From assembly GCA_950295325.1 (NCBI GenBank), contig OX485804.1, forward strand, positions 61,472,533 to 61,536,532: DNA of 64,000 nucleotides, in the 5' to 3' direction. The position numbers were made by a program, and so were the translations under genes. This document shows, in pieces, positions 11,443-23,231 of this stretch (its first letter is position 1; every line of letters starts with the position of its first letter). The notes under the pieces were generated by a model that saw only the letters and a program-made list of their open reading frames with translations, was not told the origin of the DNA and made no database searches. Origin of the DNA: Polytrichum commune (lineage: Eukaryota > Streptophyta > Polytrichopsida > Polytrichales > Polytrichaceae).

Positions 11443-13272
11443 CTATCTGATGTGGATCTTTTTAGGAGGTGTTTCACATCTGGAATTGATTCTTGGAAGA
11501 AGCCAAAGAGACGGATGTGTCTTACCAAACAATTTCCTCAAGTTTGCCCAGCTCTTACCCTCCTTCTGACCTCCACTCTTCCAGCCCTCTGAGGCAAGTG
11601 AATCTATAAATGTTTGACCACTATGGAGGAGTTGGAGCTGCTGTTGAAGCAAAAGACCCACTCCAATGAGCAATGCAAGTGCTGCGATGACGAGATATAA
11701 TAATGCAAATGCCCGCAGTGATGCAACAATTTCCGTGGTGTGAAATAATGAATTCAATGTGTCACCTACCGCATGGAAGCCACTCCCCACATGCAATCGA
11801 GGCAATTTCCCTGTGTGAAACTTCACCAACTTTGGCCACACCTGTAAGCTGGCAAATAAGGTCATCATCAAGACATAGAAACTGCTTGCCGCTGTAAACA
11901 CCAGGAACAGTAGGAAATGTTGGTGATTGTTCGCTCCTACGCAATTCCCGATCTGCCACACATGTGCAGCGGAAGTGCATACCATAAGCTTTGAGTGGAT
12001 ACAAAGAGTGCATGTGACTACAAACCCTTGAATTGACCCAGATAAAACATCACTGACAAAGTTGGAGGTACCATACATCAGTACAGTTTCAACACATATC
12101 TGGCATTGACAAGATTTAGAGCTCTTCAATATTGTACTTCCTTCACATCCCAGCCCAATAAGGTTTTCTTTGATTGCTTTCTGGACCATACTGGACTCAA
12201 TGATCTATGCCTTATCACTGCCATTATTCAAGAAGGATGTCCCCCTACAAAAGAACAGGGGTTAGAAACAGGAACACAGCAGTAGGAAGGAATGAAAATC
12301 TCACATACAAAGGGGCAATGATGATCCATGTCGACAACACAAGCCCCACAACTCCGACAATGATGAGCATTCGGTGGTTTTGGCAGGTTACAATGCCCGC
12401 AAAATTTGTACCCCTCAAGAGCTTTTCTTCCAACTAATTCGTATTTGCCCCATTCTATATGCGGAGATGGTCCAGCTGATGAAAAGGCTGCCACACAGAA
12501 ATTGAACAGTGTGTTGAAGGCAAGAATAGCTGTGATGATTCCATGTACAAAAAATTCCATTGACATTTTTGGGAAGAGAACCGGGAATGTTGACCAAACC
12601 CCTCCACCTGCAACCAAATGCTTGCATCAGATTACAGAAATGGCACATGGTGTTCAGAGGGCTTTATTTGTAGCATTATCCATCCGGCAGACTTGTTCAC
12701 TTCCTCAGAACAATTGACTAATAGGGTCAACCCAATGATACAAATATACCCTGTTACTGCAAGTATGGTCCCTAACGTACATCATTCATGTCCAAGGTTG
12801 CATCTATTTGCAAATTTATGTAAGGAAAAGAAAGTCAGTAATGATCCACACCCCCATAGCTTGGAATGTAAGCAAAATGGCTTATAATGAGGGGGGGTAA
12901 AAAATACATAAAAGGAAGAAAGGTCTGAGAATGCTCACATACGATGGAGAAGATCACGAACAGAACAAAGCACACAAAGAAGCGGTCTCGTGCAACTGAG
13001 CATCGTCGGCTCCACCGCGACACTCCTTTGCTCTCAGACTTGTGCACAGAAATTGCTCCACACCATCCGCACTTGAACATTGGTGAAAATTTGGGAAGAA
13101 CCACCCGCAGGCCACAACCCCAACATGTGGTTTCCCATCCCATGCGCTCCTCCACGTGCGTCTGTACCCACACCACATCCACACTCTTAAATTTCCAGGA
13201 TACATTGCAGACCAGATTTGTATTGTGGTTGCCACACATGATGGTCACCCAGTGTTGGCCCCAGGTTACCAT
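11443..13272 (-). CDS. PAT11: DHHC-type protein S-acyltransferase (palmitoyltransferase), PAT11-like, 3 exons
   Basis: Exons in transcript order: 13272-12939, 12607-12309, 11952-11443; phases fit and give 380 residues. The enzyme attaches palmitate to cysteines of target proteins at membranes. An N-terminal zinc-ribbon-like part (CWGCGLRVVLPKFSPMFKCGWCG) precedes two membrane segments near residues 98-122 and 135-155. The cysteine-rich domain follows: CGHCNLPKPPNAHHCRSCGA then DHHC at 206-209, with intron 2 placed immediately after DHHCPF. Next come IGNCVGANNHQHF, a third segment, and a fourth near residues 285-310. The N-terminal CWGCG/CGWCG block and the exon arrangement resemble, from memory, Arabidopsis At3g18620. 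Start uncertain: ATG 13272, or ATG 13143 (MGWETTCWGC), which lies closer to the conserved region. The end is also uncertain because TTTG/GTAAGA at 11526/11525 is a strong donor; without it the protein ends KKIHIR. A 319-bp tandem array begins directly upstream. Confidence 0.9.
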
Positions 13273-13278
13273 TTTTTA

Positions 13279-14545
13279 ATATGATTCACATGTCCTAACA
13301 TTCATGTCACAGGACAGAAAGGCGAGTGACTTGATTCAAACCATCAATACTGGACCCAATCCTCTCAATGTCATCCTTGGCTAACGAAACGACAGTCAAG
13401 CACCCCTAACCCTAATTGAAATTACACAACATTATTTTTCACATTGCAGGTTTCACGATCACAAGGAAAACCACACACTGTTGCGCAGACTATACCACCC
13501 ACTCTGAGGTAACGAGCCAGATTTTGCTGCCATATCCAGATGCTACCGGTTGAGCGCATAAACCCCAATTTACGTCCTCCGAAGTCAACATTCTTTGGTA
13601 TAATTCACATGTCCTAACATTTATTTACAGAAGAAAATTAAGAGATACTTGGTTCCAAAGTATGCTACTAAACCCAATCCTCTATAAATGTCATTCTTTC
13701 CTGATGAAACGGCAGGCAAGCACCCCTTATCCTACCTAAAATTACACACCAAATTTTTCAACCTGATAGTTCAACAAATCACATGGAAACCACACACTGT
13801 TGCGCAGGCCATACCGCCCACTCTGAGAGAATGAACCAAATTTTGCCGCAAAATTCAGGTGCTACCAGTTAAGTGCATAAACCCCACCCTACCTCCTCCG
13901 ATTTTAGCATTCTTTGGTACGATTCACATGTCCCAACATTCATTCACAGAAGGGAAAGAAGACTGACCTGATTCCAAGGTATTATACTAAATCCAATCCT
14001 CTATAAACTGTCATTCTTGGCTGATGAATCGGCAGGCAAGCACTCGTAACCCTCACTGAAATCACACAAAAAGAATAAAAAGAACCTGCCGGTTCTACAA
14101 TCACATGGAAAACCACACATTATTGCGCAGACCATACCACCCACTCTGAGAGAATCACCAGATTTTGCTGTCATGTTCAGGGGCTACCGGTTAAGTGCAC
14201 AAACCCCAAACATCCTCCAATTTCAACAATCTTTGGTATGATTCACGTGTCCCAACATCCATTCACAGAAGAAAAAGAAGAGTGACTCTAATCCGACGTA
14301 TAAATACTAAACCCAATCCTCTCAATGTATTTTTTTGCTGATGATATGGCAGGCAAGCAAGTAACACCTAACCCTTATTGAAATCGCACAACATTTGTTT
14401 TCATATTGCTGGTTTCACAATCACATGAGAAACCACATACTGTTGGGCGGACCACACCACCCACACTGAGCGAATGAACCAGATAGCCCCACCACCAAAT
14501 TCAGATTCTACCGGTCAAGTGCATAGAACCCAATTTACGTCCTTC
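13279..14545. repeat. Tandem array, about 319 bp x 4, at the 5' end of the DHHC gene
   Basis: Four head-to-tail copies start near 13279, 13599, 13918 and 14237, each opening with a version of GATTCACATGTCCTAACATT. Later shared words are AAACCCAATCCTCT, AGGCAAGCA, AAACCACACACTGTTGCGCA, CACCCACTCTGAG and TTAAGTGCATAAACCCC. Copies differ by point changes and small indels. The array begins within 10 bp of the outer candidate start codon of the DHHC gene, so it occupies the leader or proximal promoter. Confidence 0.9.
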
Positions 14546-17500
14546 GATCTTCCACAGGGATGAACAAACCCGGGCCTCTAATTTTAAGCCACAAACATGA
14601 TTGCACCACAAGAGGTCTCCCCCACATCCTTACGCACCTCCAGCCTCGCAACGTCGGCCGACGACTCCATCCCTGCCGATCACGCAACACCCCGACGTAC
14701 CATGCCCCCAGCGATTTGGTAATGGCGGCCCAAAAGTTGCAATTCTAACTCAGTGCGGCCCAGGAATGATCCACAACATCCTGTCTCATCCCCAGAATTC
14801 TGCAAAATAGAATACCCCAAGATGCGTATGCGATGTTGATGATGGACTCTGTCTGACGATATCATGAATCACATAAGTAGTAGGTTATTCGCCGCCATGA
14901 ATTGCTTCTTCTCCTCCTTTCGATCCTCCCGGCGCCTCCTCCTGCGTTGGCCATTCCTCTATGCCGTATATTATAATATGTATATGTATGACTTTATGAC
15001 TTTATGCTGACAATGTGCATGTATAGTTATGTGTGCTTGTATGTAGGCCGCAATTTGCATGGTGACCGAGGAGTCATGGCACTCATGTTCTAAGTTGAAA
15101 GGTGAGAACATTGGATCGGAGATATGTAAATTAAGTTAACCAGATAAAACCAAAGCAAGGGAATTACCACATATGAGTGTACCTCTCATTCATCCAGAAT
15201 CCTTAAAAAATTCAAAAATTCAAAAATCTTCAAAAAAAATTCAATAAAAACTAAAATAGTATGTTGTTCAGAGGGTTTTTTTGTTCATCGACATCGGAAC
15301 TAGTTATAAAGACCCAAGTTAGTATAGTCCATGTAATTTTATGTTGGATAGAGGAGAGGTATGCTCGTATGCAATAATTCCTTCTCTCTGATGAAACCTA
15401 AGTATCGTGGAGAGGTTTAGGGTTGATTCATCCCGATTGTAGGTACCGATTTGGAACTTTGATGGTAATTCCAAAGTCAACCATGCTATAACACTACTTA
15501 GGTATGATGTCCCAATCTTTGTAACAATCTTGCACAATTTTCAAGTAGTCGTGTGTCTATACAATGTACATAACAATACTTAGCACATTGATTGATTTTT
15601 GTGGGTCTCAAAATAAATAAGGGTAGTATTATTTTATTATATTTTGGATCTCCACATCCAAAGGAGATTGGGTTTGAATTCTTGACAAGTAGAGTGTGCA
15701 TCCATTGGCAAATGTGTCCTTGAACATTAACAAAACAGTTGGACCAATCCCCAAATTCAAAATTACTAGGTATGCCACACCCATGCCACATTGTGTTTAG
15801 AGCCTAGTTAGCAGCCACTCCATACTTGCCAACTAAATAGGAAATTTATTGTAAAAATATGACATGAGTAGGCATGCCCCATTCTAGGTTTAGATTGGGC
15901 TCAAATTGAGAGGATGAAGAAGGCAAGGAATTATTATGTGTGACTCTAGAAGAAGAAAAGTCAAACTACTATATAGTGCACATAACATCATTTATTCTAT
16001 ACATGAAAATCACTTGTCTTCGAAACTTATACATAAAATATCACTAACTTTTTGTAACATCTTAGGCCTTGACTATCCTACGAAGTAGGTGTGGCGCACA
16101 ATGTTGAAAATTCACAAAACTAAAGCATTTGGCTTCATTGAGGTGGAGATCATGCTCAAGTAAGGCTCCAACCTTTTGTTCAACCACATTGGAAGTACCT
16201 TTGAGATGGATGTCATTTGAATAGGTTAAATATGCCATAAAAGCTAATGCAAAACTTAATATGAAAGTAAAACTCTAAAGTAATTTTCACTAAGTTCAAT
16301 CCACATACACTAGTCTCATAATAAAAGAAGCTTAATACTTTTAATGTAATATATGTTTAACTCTATATTTTTTTTACAAGTCTACACATATGTGTAATTA
16401 ATCTTAAAATATGTTCTAACTAATACAAAATGCTTATAGTAAGCCAAAAAGTGAACAAATGTTGAACAAAAGGAAGGTGTCAAATTTAAATATGTATCAT
16501 TTATGAATTAATATCCCGGGTACACCACTCCCGTATTATATGGCCCTGCTTATCATCACTTATAATGCATTTTAGTCCAATCTCAAGTGATATAATTTGT
16601 TTTAACTCTTACAACCCTTCTAACAAGGAATCCAAAAATGCAATTATATATAGGAAGTGAATATTCCTTGAAGCATATAATTTCATTAAAAATATAATTA
16701 TATGATTTTTTTATATAGGTATGATAGGCCAAACTACCCAACTTTTTGGTTTTTAATTAAAAAAACAATATCTTATTATTATAGATAACACATTGCCAAT
16801 GACTTTTAATTTTAATTGGAGGCAACTACCCGTGTGGATCTCTTAAAATTAGACACTCTACAAGGTTAACAAAGAAAAGTGTTTCATTTCTTTATATACT
16901 ATGTGAATAATTTTTTTAAATAATTATGCAACTTAACTTTTTCTACATCTCATTTTCTTTCATTTGATCTTCACCCAATTTTTTGGTTCTTTTATTTTTG
17001 TATAATTTGATATAGTGTTTACAAAAGTTGTCCTCTAAGCCATTTTAATGTCGATACCCCTTGCATATAATATGGGAGTTGCGTAGCCAAGATTAAAATA
17101 GCCTAACCCGTGCCGACTCATCCCCAACCCACCTTTGTATTTAGGTGCATGTCCTCTAACTAGGACAATATAACCCTTGCAGACTAAAAGAGGTTCCCAA
17201 CATTTTTAGTTAGCTCTCAACTTATATAATTGTCACATATCTTTGGCCATAGAGGAGCTTCATGTTGTCAAGGTAAACTCATCCATTGGGAGGCTAAAAT
17301 GAACCAAATGATTCTATAACTTTATTGTATTAATACAATTCCAACTCATTTGAATTCAAACATGGCATCAAAAACCTTGGATTACCTTTATCCACAATGG
17401 ATGAGTTTACCTAGGTGCCACACAAACCTTGAGTCGCAAATGCAAGTGGATTGAGCAAAAAAATTAATGAATTGTATTATGGGATGCGGATGAAGTTTTG

Positions 17501-17661
17501 GGTGCTTTGATCTTGGAAACAACACCGGAAACCCACACAAGTAAGTAGGATTTAATTGAGATGCATCAACCACAGACTTGCTAAGTTAAGTAGGGTGTAT
17601 TGAGGCAAGTTTCAAGTAGATTCTCTTCAATTAAAATGAACGAGTTTACAAAAGTGCATAG
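14546..17661. other. Intergenic, no gene recognised
   Basis: The first 400 bases are fairly G+C-rich (14590-14960), followed by AT-rich DNA with A/T homopolymers. An ATG in good context at 14897 opens only 37 codons. I find no supported gene or repeat family. Confidence 0.4.
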
Positions 17662-17850
17662 CATTATTATCCAATGTGTGTTCGTTCACGTGGGCCCCAA
17701 GAATATAACCATGGGACACCACAGCTAGTGTAGATTCACACATGATAGATTCAAACATGATATTTATCATGTTTGAATTTGCACTAGCTGCGGTGGCCCA
17801 TGGTCATATTCTCAAGGCCCACATGAACGAACGCACATTAGTTAATAATG
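17662..17850. mobile_element. Small foldback MITE
   Basis: About 189 bp forming a near-complete hairpin centred at 17763 (TCAAACATGA, 6-bp loop, TCATGTTTGA). Outer arms: AATGTGTGTTCGTTCACGTG on the left against CATGAACGAACGCACATT on the right, continuing into ATTATTATCC and its counterpart TTAATAAT. It is non-coding. The arms also contain TGGGCC, ATGGGACACC and GCTAGTG blocks in both orientations. Confidence 0.8.
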
Positions 17851-18164
17851 TTATGTGGGAGCTACGGCAACAAATGTACTCATTGCAAGATTGTTCTTTA
17901 CATTGTGAAGTAAGCAAATTCATGTTTTGTCAATGGCACTAAATGATAATATGAAGTGTGGATGAGTGATGTAAGAATGTACATATACTTCAAGAATAAG
18001 TTTGTTGACCATAAATGAATTGCAAAGCACTTGTGTGTCATCCACATGTATTATACCAAGTGGAGTGTCTGCTTGTTGTTCTTTTGACCTCTAATGCAAA
18101 GCCATACTTGGATATATGAAGTTACTTTGAAAATAGAGATATTGCATTGATGGGCACCAATAAA

Positions 18165-18560
18165 CAGGGAGAACTGGCTGCTAGTTACAAATGAACCAGT
18201 TGAGTTTGATACCAGGGCCACACCGGCAGGCCCAGCCATAAACACCAGGCTACCTGCCTTCTTCCAGCCACTCCAGTAGCTCCAACCATCTGAAATCCTA
18301 GCCCTGTATTCCCGGAGAATACGTAGGGCTGGTGTTTCTGTCTACTGGAGCTGCTGGGGTTTTTGGTGTGGCCCTGGTATGAGAAATAACCGGTTGAAGT
18401 TCAAGAATGCAAGAAAATTACTGATCATTTTAGAACAATCTATAGAGTTTACCTCAAATTAGTAAAGAAAAACCGGACTATGTCAACATGTCACTGATTG
18501 GACTTGGAAATACTAGGATCTCGACTGAATATGCCCAAAAATCTCCCGGACATTGATGGA
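18165..18560. repeat. Dispersed repeat copy carrying a transposon insertion
   Basis: Matches 34502-34720 in the same orientation (GTTACA-ATGAACC-GTTGAGTTTGA, then AAATAACCGGTTGAAGTTCAAG, then AAACACTAGGATCTC-type words, then ATGCCCAAAAAT). In this copy a 170-bp element interrupts the repeat at 18210. Confidence 0.8.
18210..18379. mobile_element. 170-bp element with perfect 15-bp inverted repeats and 3-bp target duplication
   Basis: It starts TACCAGGGCCACACC and ends with the exact reverse complement GGTGTGGCCCTGGTA. TGA flanks both sides (18207-18209 and 18380-18382). The related repeat copy at 34.5 kb lacks the element and reads straight through the join with one mismatch, so the boundaries are confirmed by an empty site. 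An inner pair (CCAGTAGCTCC and TACTGGAGCTGCTGG) gives a further stem. The superfamily is undecided: a 3-bp duplication fits Harbinger or CACTA but the terminus fits neither well. Confidence 0.88.
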
Positions 18561-18714
18561 CACTTGGTGCTACATGACAAGTCAGGCATATCATTATGAC
18601 ACACCAATTTCAATGCACGCGCCATAAGATTATTCAATAGCATAGTGTTGAAGTCTTTGAACGCCTCCATCATAGTTCATTGCTAGCTGCCAAATGGCAC
18701 CCAAGTGGAGCTAA

Positions 18715-19412
18715 GGGGCGGTTTACACTATAGACCACCAAGTCGGACCATGGTGATGTAAGAGCGTTGATTGGTTGCTGAACTCGTCCCAGGACCACTT
18801 CGGTTTACACTAAGGAAAAAATGGCAGAGGGACAATGGAGGTCGTGTTGAACAATTAGTGTTGAGCAAGGTACGGTGGTAACAACATTAAATTTAAACAA
18901 ACACTAAATATCCTATTTAGTGTAGTGACAACATAAGGTACATGTCACATGTATTTACATTGAACATGTGATCAACACAGGGCCAACGGGCTCGTATTCA
19001 TGCCAGTACCTTGCTACATGCATTTATTTTTTCCTTTCTTTTCTTGAACATGTACAAATTAAATTTTTTTGTAAAAATTGCTGCAAGAAGATTTGCAAGC
19101 CACATCTTTGACATGTTCAACAAGAAGTGAAGACAAGTGAAGCCCAAGAGAAGACAAGAGAATGGTCAAACTTTATTTTTTTACCAAAACTGCCCTTTTT
19201 GGGCATGTATTGAAAAAAAATCAGCACATTCACTTTTTGGTGCATGGTCATTCTTCTTGGTCCACATTCAGTTAACACCTAGTGAGGGGCCCAAGGCTTT
19301 CAAAATTAACTTTTAAAGAAGTCGGACCATGAAAGTTGGACCATGAACTCGGACCATTGAAAAAGGCCCTCTTCCATGGTGTGACTTCACGGTCCATAGT
19401 GTAAACTGGCCC
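18715..19412. mobile_element. PIF/Harbinger-like MITE, 698 bp
   Basis: The left terminus GGGGCGGTTTACACTATAGACC-like (first 19 bases GGGGCGGTTTACACTATAG) and the reversed right terminus GGGCCAGTTTACACTATGG are inverted repeats. TAA flanks both ends (18712-18714 and 19413-19415). Subterminal TCGGACCATG is repeated several times at both ends. It is non-coding. Confidence 0.88.
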
Positions 19413-20288
19413 TAAGGATATTACATGTAAGTTGGACACCACCCATAGCCAGTTGACAGTGTCTGCAATCATGTAGATGCCGGTAGATTGAGCTCTTCTC
19501 CCTCAGGCCCACTTTATACTTGAGGTTGGATCGAGGGCCGGCTCAAACTCTACAAATTTGGCTCAATAGGATTGCTTGATTTCATCAATTATGGTCCAAG
19601 GGCTTTATATTAGGGTTGGGCCCGAACACTTACTCATCCCATGTGGCATTCTAGGTGGCACAAATTTGACGCCAAACCTTCGGGCTGGCTTGAAGAAATT
19701 GGGACGAACTTTTCATTGGTCCGAAGTCTCAATTTGGATCGGATTGGGCTTATCCATTGGATAATGAACATCTCTAACTTTAGTCCACAGAAGGTTGATT
19801 CTCGCCACTACACTTTCCCCTCAAGATCATTGGGATCTAAAATTGGGCCTCATCGCTTTACATGTGACAAGGTTGGGTCCACAAAAAGTTGATAGAGTTG
19901 GGCCAATTGAGAGCTTAATTGCACATGAATCGGGTCAGTGCTCGGGTAGGCCCAAAGCCATATATATATAAAGTGGACCTCAATAATTCTCAACTTGTGA
20001 GTATAAGAAAAAAGGGACCGAAACAAATAATGGGAGCATAATGTCCAACAAACTCCCAATCCTCTACACATTGGAAATTTGTTGAGTAATATTACTAATC
20101 ACATGTTTAATGTAGAAGTTCAGTGAATGGAGAGATTTTGGGCAAAATCAGTCAAGATCCTAATGTTTCCAAGCCCAATCAATTACATGTTGATTTCCTT
20201 TGGATTTTCTATATTTATTTGTAATGTATTCCATATATGTATTCCTCTATCGACAATTGGCCTAGAGTCTTGAATTTGAACCAATTAA
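19413..20288. other. Intergenic, no gene recognised
   Basis: Moderately AT-rich DNA with a short (TA)n tract near 19960. Nothing I can assign. Confidence 0.4.
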
Positions 20289-20984
20289 GGTAGAGGGTGC
20301 TAAAACCAACACCCCACCCAAAACCAACACCTATAAATGCCTCCCAATTACTAACACTCTACTACCTTGAAGCATTCCCCATGGAGTGGTGTATGAGCCC
20401 ACGGAGTGATGCTTTTAGGTGCCATTAGTGGAGCCACCTCATAGCGACCTCCACTCTATCTCGGGTTGGTTCAAGGTGGGTTTAGGGTGGCTTCTCAATG
20501 CCTATTCTAGTCATTCTATACACTATTGGGGGAGGGGGGGGGGTTTATAACCATTCTATTCACAAAGTCATAGAGATAGGCCCACAAAGCACAAAGGGGG
20601 TTGGTACACGGGATGCAAGGTGATGGTTTTGTAAGGGTGGATCATGAAGGTGGCCATGTGGCTTTGCATACCGATTACTAATTGGTCTTTGATCTAGCTT
20701 GGGTCTAGTACCCAACTATGTTATGTTGCTTCTAGGCAATGAAGGTGGGGGTCCTCATCATATCCAAGGTCGTCATATACGGGACCTATATATTGGTTTT
20801 AAGGAAGCTAGTGGTTTTGACTTTGAATATTCATCAAATATCTAATTGAGGCTATAAAATATTTTTTCTTTCTTTGTACCTATGTTTAGAGCAAAGGCTA
20901 ATATGCATATAAATTTTTTATATCAACCATGTAGTCATATGTATGTGTAATAGCTTAAAAGTGTTGGTTTAAGCACCCTCTACC
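20289..20984. mobile_element. Candidate DNA-transposon remnant with inverted termini
   Basis: AGGTAGAGGGTGCTAAAACC at the left end is matched by the reverse complement of GGTTTAAGCACCCTCTACCT at the right end, and CAACAC/GTGTTG extends the match. No clear target duplication remains and there is no coding capacity. A poly-G run lies near 20530-20541. It ends 245 bp before the start codon of the plastid-protein gene, so it may contribute to that promoter. Confidence 0.6.
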
Positions 20985-21229
20985 TTGTTTCTCAAACTCA
21001 TTGGGCCAATCTGTAACTAGCGGTGGCATCTCCCCATTCATAGTAGTGGTCAATTTGGGAGGAACCGGTGCGCGGACCATTCCTGGCTCATACCCTGCGA
21101 ATCGGTACGTTATCCGGTTATCGAATGTATTCAAGAGAGGGAAGAGAAGAGAAAGAGTTAACCTAAAGAGGAGAAGAGTGTTCGGAGGAGTTTTGGAAGG
21201 AAGCACGGGGAGATAGAGACTTGTTTGCA

Positions 21230-23231
21230 ATGGCAGGGGCGGCATGCATTCCCACCTCTTATCTTTCCACGGCTTCGGCCTCTAAATCGTTGCGCCATAA
21301 TGTGGCAATTCCGACAAGAACAGGTATGTGTTTGCTGTGGTCCTACCTTTGTTACACCTAATTTTTTGGGTTTAAAAAGAATTCCATGTGGTCCAGAATC
21401 CTCAGTTGGTTGTGTGCGTGTGGATTAGGTGCTGGGATGTGTGCTTCTGGATGGTACCGCGATGGGGGATGGTGTTGCCAACCGTTGGTACACACGGCGA
21501 CGAATGCTCGCTCGCAGCCGTTCAGTGTGTGCAGGGCATCGGACAATGGAGCGAATTCTCAAGGTCAAGGCTTCGGGAAGTCTATAAACGGTGGGTTCAT
21601 AGTGGTCGGATGCATTTGGAATATTAGAAGATTCCAGTGTTGCCACCGACGTGAATTATGGTGTTGGTTTATCTTTTGGGGTGGTCTAAGTCTACATGTA
21701 ATCCATGAACGGGCATGACGAGTATTAGAGGCCCCCAAGATTACTGCATCCTGTCTAAGGTGAACAGCTTGAACGGTCGCGGACAAGCCCCTTGTTTCCA
21801 TACAGTTGGTTTAAAGTTTCCGGTTCATCCCAACATGGAACCATACAAATATGGACATAGGTGGTAGGGTGCACCGGAACTCAAGTGCTAGGAAGGTCAC
21901 CGCAACGAGCATTATTCCGGTTTGAGGCGGCTTGACCTTGGTGTTCCCATGGGATCGGGTGAAATCCTTGGGTTTAAGCCAGCCTTCTGTATTTGGAAGA
22001 TTCGAGCGGTTGATTTTTATTTTTATTTTTTATTTTTTTAATCTCCTTACTTGAATTTTCCTTGTTTTTCACATGGAGCTGAGGGTTATATTAAGCAAGA
22101 GCCTGTGTGCGGAAGGTTAAGGAAAAGAAAGTCATTGTCTTATTTCAACCAGAGAAGATTATTTCTTGCTTCTGCGCACACGGTGAGCACACGGTAACAA
22201 GGGTTACATTCTGTGTGTACAGGTAAACTGGCAGAAGCTAAAAGGTATCAGCTTGAAGCGACGGAGGTTCTAGCAGAGCTCCTAAAGTCTGACAATGTTC
22301 AATTCACAGCCCAAAAGTACTTGGATTCTTTGACAGAGGAATTTTTCATGATTGCTTCAACTTATTTGGAAATGGTACACAGAGTGCATTCCCTAATTCT
22401 ACTCCATGGTTACCTCGGTCGTTTTAAACATGTCTAGGGAGAGTGTTTTCTGTCTGTGAAAATCCGTGTGGAGGGCAAAACAGAGGCAGAAGATTGGAGT
22501 ACTGGTATCTTCTCTTGTATAAATACTAGTTTGGACCCATCCTATCCTGCCCTGTTGCACCTGTGCATATGAATTAATGTCCAGGGCCATCCCGCACCGT
22601 CCACTCGACATACCGCTGTCGACAGCCAAGTTTTGAAACTTTGAAACGGCAACTTGCGTTTGTAGTCTATTGTATAGTATATTGTGTTTGAAGATACTGC
22701 ATTTTGTGTACTTGCCGGTGCTAATTTATTCAGGTAATGTGATGGTAGGAAGGCCAAGAAGGAAGGTAATGCAGAGATTGTGAACAAGATTGAAACTTCG
22801 TTGCAGATTGCCATGACTGAGAAAGGGAAAACTCTCAGACCTGAAATTCGACTTATGAACCAGGTGGGTATCGGTCCTTCTCCAGTTGTTTCCTCCCCCC
22901 TAAATTCAGCTATGGTTTTCAGATTTTGGTTGGGGTATTTAAGTTTCTCAATAGCACCTGAAGCAATATTTCCTCCAACAAAAGTAACAACGAAGAGTGG
23001 TGGGTGATGCAGTTGCTAAATGAAACTAGCACACAGGAACGTGCTAAGGCTATCCAAAGCAATCAACTCTACTTAGATCCAGATGGTTATTTCTTTGAGT
23101 TACTAGAGCGGATGACTGCTGATGTAGAAAGGCAACAAAACAATCCCAAGAGAAAGATGCTGTTGTCACAGCTGCGAACTATCACCAAGGAAGCTAAAGA
23201 GGCAGCGAAGACCTTCAGGAGAGCTAAATAG
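21230..23231 (+). CDS. Probable plastid-targeted protein of unknown function, 5 exons
   Basis: Exons: 21230-21323, 21429-21590, 22223-22374, 22753-22863, 23013-23231. Phases agree and total 738 nt, giving 245 residues plus TAG. The first 75 residues (MAGAACIPTSYLSTASASKS, later HTATNARSQPFSVCRASD) are rich in Ser, Thr and Ala, with Arg and almost no acids, as in chloroplast transit peptides. The mature part is helical and charged: GKLAEAKRYQLEATEVLAEL, LTEEFFMIASTYLEMAKKEG, GKTLRPEIRLMNQLLNE and a Lys/Arg-rich end KEAKEAAKTFRRAK. The LRPEIRLMNQLL block looks like the conserved core. I do not recognise the family. Exon 2 is the least certain: its acceptor ATTAG at 21424-21428 was chosen because it keeps phase and the transit-like frame, and an extra in-frame exon between 21590 and 22223 cannot be excluded. 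The gene stands alone between transposon remnants. Confidence 0.75.

Noticed and set aside
12835-12938. Continuation of the first DHHC exon beyond 12939 to a stop at 12835
   Set aside because: Splicing at T/GTGAGC (12939/12938) restores the IVCGGVWSTFPVLF reading expected for the family; the read-through is intron.
12939-12943. Alternative donor GTATGTG at 12942 for DHHC exon 1
   Set aside because: It would leave phase 0 while the next exon needs phase 1; the donor four bases later fits.
14897-15010. ATG in good context opening a signal-like 37-codon frame (MNCFFSSFRSSRR...)
   Set aside because: Ends after 37 codons with no convincing splice donor leading to further exons.
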